From an uncultured Clostridia bacterium (GTDB lineage: Bacteria; Bacillota_A; Clostridia; Christensenellales; Aristaeellaceae), in contig CAKUDW010000144.1 in NCBI GenBank assembly GCA_934645275.1, positions 1-5,581 of the forward strand: a DNA stretch of 5,581 nucleotides. Direction: 5' to 3'. The position numbers and the translations under genes were made by a program. How positions within the stretch are numbered: position 1 is the stretch's first letter; each line of letters begins with the position of its first letter. This document shows, piece by piece, positions 1-5,009 of this stretch. The notes under the pieces are model-generated. The model was not told the origin of the DNA, made no database searches, and worked only from the letters and a program-made list of their open reading frames with translations.

Positions 1-283
1 CACCGGCGGCTATCGCGAGTATATACAGGGCTTTCGCGACAGCGGCGAGGTTTCTCTGGAGGGCTATCATGATGCGGGCGATGCGGGTCAGAAAGCCGTG
101 CGCAGCGCCTTCGCTTCGGGCGCAAAATGCGAATTCGAGGTCGGCTTTCCGGATGGTACGAAGGCGGCGTTTTCCGGCTTCGTCAAGAAGCATTCCATCG
201 GTTCGGCCGAGGTGGACGGCGCAATTGGTTTTGGCGCGGTGATTCGCGTGAGCGGGCCGGTGACAGTGACGGAGGCGAGCTGA
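1..283 (+). CDS. Major tail tube protein, C-terminal part (5' truncated)
   Basis: This is the 3' end of a gene that begins before the window. The first complete codon is at position 2, and 93 residues precede the TGA at 281-283. The residues follow the pattern of siphophage tail tube subunits (TP901-1 / lambda gpV N-domain type): a G-x-R-D-S-G-E-V-S-L-E-G strand pair, then a D-A-G-D-A-G-Q turn-helix, then FPDGTKAAFSGFV, and a final strand ending in RVSGPVTV. Such subunits stack as hexamer rings to form the DNA-conducting tube. The position directly before a tail chaperone pair and a tape measure gene supports this role. The ending TVTEAS shows no extra C-terminal Ig-like domain, which some tube proteins carry. 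An in-frame GTG at 98 could be taken for a start, but the tube-protein pattern runs unbroken upstream of it, so I reject it. The family call is by pattern recognition and is fairly secure. Confidence 0.85.
   Translation, partial: TGGYREYIQGFRDSGEVSLEGYHDAGDAGQKAVRSAFASGAKCEFEVGFPDGTKAAFSGFVKKHSIGSAEVDGAIGFGAVIRVSGPVTVTEAS
271..275 (+). promoter_or_regulatory. Ribosome binding site for the first tail chaperone gene
   Basis: GGAGG lies 12 nt before the ATG at 288, inside the end of the tube gene. A second purine run, GAGGG at 282-286, is only 1 nt from the ATG and too close to act in the usual way. With a 4-nt gap after the upstream stop codon, translational coupling to the tube gene is likely. 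Confidence 0.4.
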
Positions 284-287
284 GGGA

Positions 288-587
288 ATGGAGAAACACG
301 TTGAAATTGCGGGCAAGGCGTATCTGCTCTGTTATTCGATGAACGCGCTGTGCGCGCTGGAAGAGCGTGCGGGCGGCGCGCTGGACGGGCTGATGAACCG
401 CCAGTTTTCCGCGGTGCGGCTGCTGCTGTGGGGCGCGCTGATGCGCTATCAGCCGGAAATTACGCTCGCGGCTGCGGGCGATATCATCGACGCACACCTC
501 GCCCATGGCGGGCGGCTGGATGAAATTGTGGAAATCTGCGCCGCGGCGCTGGCGGAAGCGGGCTTTTTCGGCCCGGACGAGATGTGA
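288..587 (+). CDS. Tail assembly chaperone, gpG-like (GTA TAC-type)
   Basis: This 99-residue protein is predicted to be the upstream tail assembly chaperone, which binds the tape measure protein during tail building and is absent from the finished tail. It opens with a short beta hairpin (HVEIAGKAYLLCYSMNAL) followed by an acidic helix with LEERAGGALDGLM. Helical segments with LLLWGALM and an AAGDIIDAHLAHGG stretch come next. This 'dGk.y.l.fs..al..lEe..g' layout is typical of the small chaperones next to tape measure genes in Firmicutes siphophages and gene transfer agents. It starts 4 nt after the tube gene and ends in ATG-TGA, overlapping the GTG of the next gene by 4 nt. The next gene is in the -1 frame, as expected where chaperones are made as short and frameshifted long forms, and a C TTT TTC sequence sits 15 nt before the stop codon. 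Function is inferred from pattern and gene order. Confidence 0.8.
   Translation: MEKHVEIAGKAYLLCYSMNALCALEERAGGALDGLMNRQFSAVRLLLWGALMRYQPEITLAAAGDIIDAHLAHGGRLDEIVEICAAALAEAGFFGPDEM
563..569 (+). promoter_or_regulatory. Candidate -1 programmed frameshift site (C TTT TTC)
   Basis: In the reading frame of the first chaperone the codons are GGC TTT TTC GGC. Both Phe codons can be read by one tRNA. A -1 slip would keep full pairing in the A site (TTT at 566-568) and lose the first P-site base (CTT at 563-565), so this is a near-canonical rather than perfect X XXY YYZ heptamer. The -1 frame is open from 524 to the stop at 922. A slip here would make a fusion of 94 + 117 = 211 residues. GCCCG at 571-575 can pair with CGGGC at 591-595, and CGGCG/CGCCG at 595-606 forms another small hairpin sharing base 595; either could stimulate slipping, though GC-rich DNA gives such pairings by chance. 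Confidence 0.4.
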
Positions 588-922
588 GCGCGGGCGGCGT
601 TCGCCGTACGGCCCGGTATCTGGAACAACGCGCGGCGCAGGAGGGGCTTGCACAGGCGCATAGACTGGGTGAGTTTACGCCGCGCGAGATAGCCAGCCTG
701 TTTCATGCGGAAGCTGCGCGCAGGCGGCAGCGGGCGCAGCAGGCGGATTTTACGGCGTTTCTGATCGGGCGCTATGTTGCGCTGGCGATACACGCGCCCC
801 GGCGCTATCCGCGTCGTCCGAATGCCGTGCGCGAGGTCGGACGGCAGATGCCGCCGGAGGAAATGAAACGGCTGTTTATGGATATGGCCGCAAGGAGGGA
901 AATAGGGCATGGCGATTGTTGA
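584..922 (+). CDS. Second tail assembly chaperone ORF, gpT-like
   Basis: Read from GTG this is 112 residues, basic and helical. Visible parts are a FTPREIASLFHAEAARRRQ helix (about residues 31-49), then a helix ending in IGRYVALAIHAPRRYPRRP (about 61-79) and a final EEMKRLFMDMAARRE helix. A helix with aromatic and basic residues followed by an R-R-Y-P-x-x-P turn is what I expect for the downstream half of tail chaperone pairs (gpT-like, ORFG10.1-like in gene transfer agents). The GTG at 584 overlaps the previous stop as GTGA but has no good Shine-Dalgarno sequence, whereas the neighbouring genes do. The next in-frame ATG is near 849, far too late. The protein is therefore either made by coupled restart at GTG or, as in lambda, only as a -1 frameshift fusion to the preceding protein. 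It overlaps the tape measure gene by 14 nt. Confidence 0.75.
   Translation: MSAGGVRRTARYLEQRAAQEGLAQAHRLGEFTPREIASLFHAEAARRRQRAQQADFTAFLIGRYVALAIHAPRRYPRRPNAVREVGRQMPPEEMKRLFMDMAARREIGHGDC
893..898 (+). promoter_or_regulatory. Ribosome binding site for the tape measure gene
   Basis: A full AGGAGG lies 10 nt before the ATG at 909, within the end of the second chaperone ORF. It supports ATG 909 as the start and independent initiation despite the 14-nt gene overlap. Confidence 0.7.
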
Positions 923-1694
923 AACGCTGGAAGTGCGCTTCCAGGCAGAGCTGGACGGGCTTTCGCAGCAGCTCAACGCGCTTTCACAGAGTCTGAACGG
1001 GCTTGGCGGCGCGCTGGATGGCGCAGGCGCGGCACTGAATGCGAGCGCCGCGACATTGACCGCCGGCTTGGGCACGGCGCTGAATTCCGCCGCGGCGACG
1101 AGCGCCGCAGCGGGTGCAGCCGTGGCGCGGAACTTTGCGGGTGGGATCTCGGCGGGCGCGCCGCTGGCAGTGGTCGCGGCCGACGCGGCGGCGTTAGCTG
1201 TGCGATTTTCAAATTCGAGCGCGCTTTCGGCGGCGCAGAGCGCGGGGTTGCGGCTGTCGCAAGGGTTTGCAGCGGGCATTGCTTCCGGTTCGGGCGCGGT
1301 GATGCGCGCAGTGAACCGCGTGGTTGGCGCGGCGATTGGCCGCATGCGGAGCGCGTTAAAGATTCATTCGCCCTCGCGGGTGACTTTTGAATTGGGCGGC
1401 AACTTCGGTGCAGGTTTTGCAGAGGGCATTGGCGCGGCGCTGAAACAGACTCGGCAGAGCGCGGCGGCATTGGCCGGGAGTGCGGCGGGCGCGTTGGACG
1501 GCGCGGTGCAGCCTGGGGTCGAGATCAATTCAGACGGCGTGGCCGATGCGGTACGCGCGGCAGTGGATGCGGCGCTGGGCAGCACGGAGTTGGTGATTCC
1601 GCTGCATGTGGACGGCATGAAGCTGGGTGAGGCCAGCATTCGCGGCATCAACCGCGTGACTCGCAGCGCAGGCAAGCTGATGCTGGAAATATGA
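909..1694 (+). CDS. Short tail tape measure protein
   Basis: This 261-residue protein is predicted to run through the lumen of the tail tube and set its length. Residues 11-50 form a regular heptad pattern (F11, L15, L18, L22, L25, L29, L32, L36, A39, L43, L50), fitting a coiled coil. Residues 152-174 carry the IHSPSR...GFAEGI signature that is very common in tape measure proteins of Firmicutes phages. Residues 228-261 (VIPLHVDGMKLGEASIRGIN and after) match the usual tape measure C-terminal end. A FAxGI motif occurs three times, at 76-80, 120-124 and 170-174. About a quarter of residues are alanine (I count 63). There is no lytic transglycosylase, peptidase or clear transmembrane helix. Tape measure proteins are commonly 600-1500 residues, so this one is remarkably short. 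It either belongs to a short-tailed particle or is internally deleted. Its position after the chaperone pair makes the identity secure. Confidence 0.87.
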   Translation: MAIVETLEVRFQAELDGLSQQLNALSQSLNGLGGALDGAGAALNASAATLTAGLGTALNSAAATSAAAGAAVARNFAGGISAGAPLAVVAADAAALAVRFSNSSALSAAQSAGLRLSQGFAAGIASGSGAVMRAVNRVVGAAIGRMRSALKIHSPSRVTFELGGNFGAGFAEGIGAALKQTRQSAAALAGSAAGALDGAVQPGVEINSDGVADAVRAAVDAALGSTELVIPLHVDGMKLGEASIRGINRVTRSAGKLMLEI

Positions 1695-1698
1695 GAAC

Positions 1699-1703
1699 GG
1701 AGG
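1699..1703 (+). promoter_or_regulatory. Ribosome binding site for the DUF6711-like gene
   Basis: GGAGG ends 7 nt before the ATG at 1711, in the 16-nt gap after the tape measure stop codon. The spacing is ideal and fixes the start at 1711 rather than at the in-frame ATGs a few codons later. Confidence 0.75.
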
Positions 1704-1710
1704 ATGAAAT

Positions 1711-2067
1711 ATGGCGATGCTGATGGTGAACGGCGAGGTCGTGTCTGCGCCGTCGAGCCTGAAACTGACGATATTCGACGTGGGATCGGGCATAAGCCGT
1801 AGCGCGTCCGGCACGGCAGTGATGGACCGCACGGGCGTAAAGCGCAGGCTGGCGTTGCATTGGGCGCAAATGGATGCGGATGCGTTGGCGGCATTGCTTG
1901 AAGCGACGCGTGCGCAAGCGTTCTTTCAGGCGACTTATCCGGACCCGGCTACAGGCGAACCGCGCGATATGGACTGCTGCTGTACGGAGCGTGCGGCGGG
2001 CATATTGCGCATGGATGGCGGCGCGCCGGTATGGACGGACGTGGAAATGGAATGGATTGAGAGGTGA
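1711..2067 (+). CDS. DUF6711-like small tail protein (distal tail region)
   Basis: This 118-residue protein resembles the small DUF6711-type proteins found between tape measure and hub genes in Clostridia phages. Matching features are the start MLMVNGEVVSAPSSLKLT, then a G-x-A-V-M-D-R-T-G-V-K-R-R-L-A-L-H-W strand, a D-A-D-A-L-A-A-L-L-E helix, and ATYPDPATGEPRD at about residues 74-86. The end W-T-D-V-E-M-E-W-I-E-R looks like the family's final strand. The family has no well-established biochemical role that I know of. Position and the beta-rich layout suggest a connector or distal-tail component between tube and hub, which is inference. Three cysteines in a row at residues 89-91 are unusual for a phage virion protein. 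The gene ends in TGA at 2065-2067, and its last codons supply the ribosome binding site for the next gene. Confidence 0.72.
   Translation: MAMLMVNGEVVSAPSSLKLTIFDVGSGISRSASGTAVMDRTGVKRRLALHWAQMDADALAALLEATRAQAFFQATYPDPATGEPRDMDCCCTERAAGILRMDGGAPVWTDVEMEWIER
2060..2064 (+). promoter_or_regulatory. Ribosome binding site that favours ATG 2073 for the hub/fibre gene
   Basis: AGAGG followed by TGAG lies 8 nt before ATG 2073, at the very end of the upstream gene. The alternative in-frame GTG at 2064 would overlap this site and has only weak purine-rich sequence ahead of it. This site decides the start in favour of ATG. Confidence 0.5.
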
Positions 2068-2072
2068 GCGCG

Positions 2073-5003
2073 ATGGCGCAATGGCAGGCGCTGATGCGCG
2101 CGGCGGCCCGTGAGTTGCGGATCGGCGGCAGTATTGTGTTTGGCAGCGGCGCGTCAATTTCGTTGGACGGCGGCTGCGTGGTCGAGCTTACGATTCAGGA
2201 GGGCACGGACGGAGCAATCGGTCCCGGCGACGTGCTTTCCGCCAGTATCATGCTGGATTTGAACAATGATTCGGGCCAGTGGCGATCGGGCGGCAGTATT
2301 CTGGGCGCGCAGGAACTGATTGGCGCAACGCTGATGCCGAGGCTGGGCGTGCGCGATGGCGAGGATTTTCTGTGGCGGCCGCTGGGCGTGTTTCAAGTGG
2401 AGAGCGCCGTGGAATTGGAGCAGCAGGCGCGCCTTCGGCTGCGGGGCGCGGATAGCATCGCCATGGAGCTGGGCGAGGTCTTTGCCGATACGCTGCAGGA
2501 ATATCCGGCTACGCTGGCGCAGCTGTGGCAGCGCGCCGTGGCGCAGACGCGCTATCGCTTTTCGGGCGAAACGCCCAACGGTGCGGCCATTGTGGATGCT
2601 GCGCCTGACTGGCGAGGCGCTTCGCTGCGCGGGGCGATGGGCTGCATTGCCGCGGCCATGGGCTGCTTTGTGCGCGTGGGGCGTGATGGTGCGCTGGAGT
2701 TGTGCCGCGCGTGGGATTCGCAGGCGCAGCAGCGCTCGATTGGACCGGAGCAGTATCTGACGCTGCGGATGGATGCGGAGCGTTACGGCCCGGTGGACGC
2801 GCTTCGCCTGTGTCCCATGGGCAACGAGGGCGAAGCGCAAATGGTATATCGCACGGGCGAGAGCGCGCTGTACGCGATTTCTGTTTCCGATAACCCGCTG
2901 TTTCAGGCGGGCGCGGCGCATCTGGATTCATTGGCGCAGGGCATGCTTGCGCAGATCGCGGGCTATACGGGCGGCACGGCGACGTTTGAGTGGCTCGGAG
3001 ATCCGGAGGTGCAGGTGGGCGCACGTATCGCGCTGACGGACGTGCGCGGACGCGTGTTTTCGGGCGTGCTTTCGCGGCAGACGCTGAGGTTTTCCGGCGG
3101 CTTTCGCGCCGAATGCGCCTGCGTGCTTCCCGAGAGTGCAGACAGCGGCGTGCGCCGGGCGATTACGCCGGAGGGTCGACTGAATGCCGCGGCGCTGACC
3201 GGTGCGCTTAACGGTGCGATCATCAGCGCGGGCAGCGTGACGACGAACAAGCTGGCGGCAGGCTCAATCACGGCGGAAAAAATCGCTACGGGTGCGTTGG
3301 ACGCAATCGCCATTGCAGCGGTGCGCGCAAAGCTTGGCGAAATCACCGCGCAAAGCCTTGAAACGGACGAACTGGCGGCGGAGTTGGCACGCATCGTGGT
3401 ATTGATTGCAGGTACGGCGACGTTCGACGCGGCAACAATCAAGCATTTGGTGGCTGAGGCAATGAACCTTGAATACGGCGTAGCCGGGCAGGTGTTCATC
3501 CGCAACCTAGCCGTTGAATGCGCGCAGATGATTGGCGCGACGATCGGCAATCTCTGCATCAAGTCCAGCGACGGCAAATATTACCTGTTGGATGTGGATG
3601 CGGACGGCGACGTTACGGCGACGGAAATTACGGTGTCGGACAGCGAAATCGAAGCCGGGCAGACCAGCGGCGGCAACGTGATTGTGGAAACGAATATGAC
3701 CGCTGCGAACCTGACTACGACAAATCTGCTGGGCACCTACGCACTGATTAATAAGATTGACGCGGCGCGCATCGATGTGGACGCGCTGCTTGCGCGGTCG
3801 GTATTTGCCGATGCGCTCTACACCAGCGCAATCTATGGCGGGAAGAGCCTGAAGGTATGGGTCGACGAGCTTTCCGACGCGGATATCCATGACGGCGCGA
3901 CGCCGCCGGAAACGACCGGGACCGGCAAAAAGTGGCTCGACCGGGGCGTGGCTCCGTCGCAGCTGCGCAGGTGGAAGGGACTTACGACTACGCCCCTGGG
4001 AAACGCGATGACCACGGCGCGGGAGGTCGAAGAGACGGCCGGCGGCACGTCGGTAAGCCTTGACAACAGCGGCGAGCAGATCAACAGTGTGCTGTCAGTT
4101 TCGGTGCGCGGGAAGAACCTGCTGGATATTTACGCGCTCTGTGACGGCATCAGCTATGTGCAAGGCGGCACGATTGGCAAGTGGCCGGAAAACGGCGGCT
4201 TTGATCTGACTGCGACGGCGAACGATTGCTATACCGAGCCGTGGAACGGCGCGAATTACAATATTCCGGTCAAGCCCAATACGACGTACACGCTCAGCTG
4301 GGACATATACATCGTGCCAAACACCGGCACGAGCGCCGTGATGTGGTTCATAGATCATCGCTTCGAGGCGGGCTATTACGGGCAGGCGTTCTACGATGCG
4401 CATTTTGTGACCTTTACCACGCCGTCCGACGCGCAGACGGTATCGTTTAGATTCGACGTGCAGAATGAAGGAGAGTCGGTCGGCTACACGAATCTTCAAC
4501 TCGAAGAGGGCGACACCCGAACGGCGTTTTGCGCGTATAAGACTGCAGTGACGGTGACGCATGGCAGCGTTCCCTATGCGTTGACGCTGTCGCCGACAGA
4601 GCACAGCGCGAGCATGGAACTCTCGCCGTCAAGCGGAATCAATACAATATCGACCGACGCGGACAGCATGAATATCGATTACAGCTGTTCAGGCTGGGAC
4701 ACGGTAAACGACACGGCAAGCTTGCGGCGGACGGCGGACGAGGCCCATGCGCTGGCGCTGAGCGCGAATACGGGCGTCTCGCGCTTCGGCGAATATATGG
4801 ATATTCGCGGCGACGGCACGCACATGCGCGCGATGAACACGGATAACGAGATGGTATTGAGCAGTCAGGGCGTGGAAATCAACGTGGGCGGCAGAAATTA
4901 TTCGCAGTTCGGCGCGATGTATGTGCAGTTCGGCAATTATCAGCTGCGGCGCACGAATGACGGCGGACTGGCATTCAAGCTGTTTGAGGGTCAGGAGGCG
5001 TAA
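2073..5003 (+). CDS. Tail hub / fibre protein with carbohydrate-binding-like module
   Basis: This 976-residue protein probably forms the tail tip. Residue numbers count from ATG 2073; GTG 2064 would add three. Residues 1 to about 357 look like a siphophage hub (gp27-type/prophage tail-associated), with an L-G-V-F...RGAD-S stretch near 104-128. Residues 382-409 carry the fibre signature GSVTTNKLAAGSITAEKIA. About 430-600 is a repetitive fibre with KIDAARIDVDALLARSVF (560-577) and GGKSLKVWVDEL. Residues 507-518 (DVDADGDVTATE) fit an EF-hand calcium loop exactly. Residues 608-636 contain TPPETTGTGKKWLD...LRRWKG, a common phage fibre linker. Residues 680-823 (GKNLLD...VKPNTTYTLSWD...LQLEEGDTRTAF) look like a CBM_4_9-type jelly roll, and 897-976 a distal beta region. 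No peptidase motif is visible. Hub and host-binding roles are inferred from domains and order. GC content falls markedly over the 680-860 region. Confidence 0.82.
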   Translation: MAQWQALMRAAARELRIGGSIVFGSGASISLDGGCVVELTIQEGTDGAIGPGDVLSASIMLDLNNDSGQWRSGGSILGAQELIGATLMPRLGVRDGEDFLWRPLGVFQVESAVELEQQARLRLRGADSIAMELGEVFADTLQEYPATLAQLWQRAVAQTRYRFSGETPNGAAIVDAAPDWRGASLRGAMGCIAAAMGCFVRVGRDGALELCRAWDSQAQQRSIGPEQYLTLRMDAERYGPVDALRLCPMGNEGEAQMVYRTGESALYAISVSDNPLFQAGAAHLDSLAQGMLAQIAGYTGGTATFEWLGDPEVQVGARIALTDVRGRVFSGVLSRQTLRFSGGFRAECACVLPESADSGVRRAITPEGRLNAAALTGALNGAIISAGSVTTNKLAAGSITAEKIATGALDAIAIAAVRAKLGEITAQSLETDELAAELARIVVLIAGTATFDAATIKHLVAEAMNLEYGVAGQVFIRNLAVECAQMIGATIGNLCIKSSDGKYYLLDVDADGDVTATEITVSDSEIEAGQTSGGNVIVETNMTAANLTTTNLLGTYALINKIDAARIDVDALLARSVFADALYTSAIYGGKSLKVWVDELSDADIHDGATPPETTGTGKKWLDRGVAPSQLRRWKGLTTTPLGNAMTTAREVEETAGGTSVSLDNSGEQINSVLSVSVRGKNLLDIYALCDGISYVQGGTIGKWPENGGFDLTATANDCYTEPWNGANYNIPVKPNTTYTLSWDIYIVPNTGTSAVMWFIDHRFEAGYYGQAFYDAHFVTFTTPSDAQTVSFRFDVQNEGESVGYTNLQLEEGDTRTAFCAYKTAVTVTHGSVPYALTLSPTEHSASMELSPSSGINTISTDADSMNIDYSCSGWDTVNDTASLRRTADEAHALALSANTGVSRFGEYMDIRGDGTHMRAMNTDNEMVLSSQGVEINVGGRNYSQFGAMYVQFGNYQLRRTNDGGLAFKLFEGQEA
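3591..3626 (+). other. EF-hand-type calcium-binding loop coded within the fibre
   Basis: The twelve codons read DVDADGDVTATE, with Asp at loop positions 1, 3, 5 and 7, Gly at 6, Val at 8 and Glu at 12. This fits the canonical EF-hand/dockerin loop pattern at every key position. The flanks (YYLLD before, ITVSDSE after) look like beta strands rather than the helices of a true EF-hand, so it may be an isolated calcium loop. Calcium binding is inferred, not shown. Confidence 0.5.
4110..4541 (+). other. Carbohydrate-binding-like (jelly-roll) module region
   Basis: This segment encodes residues 680-823 of the hub/fibre protein. It opens with GKNLLD, has the mid-domain VKPNTTYTLSWDIYI, a FTTPSDAQTVSFRF strand pair, and closes with NLQLEEGDTRTAF. 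This order recurs in many phage tail proteins of Firmicutes and is usually annotated as a CBM_4_9-like domain. It is the best candidate for the part that recognises a cell-surface glycan. The ligand cannot be read from sequence. Confidence 0.62.
4993..4998 (+). promoter_or_regulatory. Ribosome binding site for the last gene
   Basis: A full AGGAGG ends 11 nt before the ATG at 5010, inside the last codons of the hub/fibre gene. The spacing is slightly long but the match is complete. Confidence 0.6.
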
Positions 5004-5009
5004 AGATAT

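Noticed and set aside
98..283. A separate 61-residue gene starting at GTG 98.
   Set aside because: The same frame is open to the left edge and the tube-protein pattern continues unbroken upstream, so GTG 98 is an internal valine codon.
560..574. GGGC-TTTTTCG-GCCC as a Rho-independent terminator.
   Set aside because: The T-run is in the loop, not after the stem, the stem is only 4 bp, and it lies inside a coding region between co-transcribed genes.
1158..1200. A transmembrane helix in the tape measure protein around residues 84-98 (APLAVVAADAAALAV).
   Set aside because: The stretch is short, alanine-rich and interrupted by Asp, so it is better read as an amphipathic or helical segment than as a membrane span.
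449..1345. A 298-codon open frame on the - strand opposite the chaperone and tape measure genes.
   Set aside because: It lies opposite well-supported + strand genes and has low-complexity Ala/Pro/Ser-rich protein, as expected from the complement of GCG/GCC-rich codons. No start signal or family pattern supports it.
2154..2921. A 255-codon open frame on the - strand opposite the hub region.
   Set aside because: The Arg/His/Ala-rich product is a typical antisense shadow of a high-GC gene, and the + strand frame is coherent throughout.
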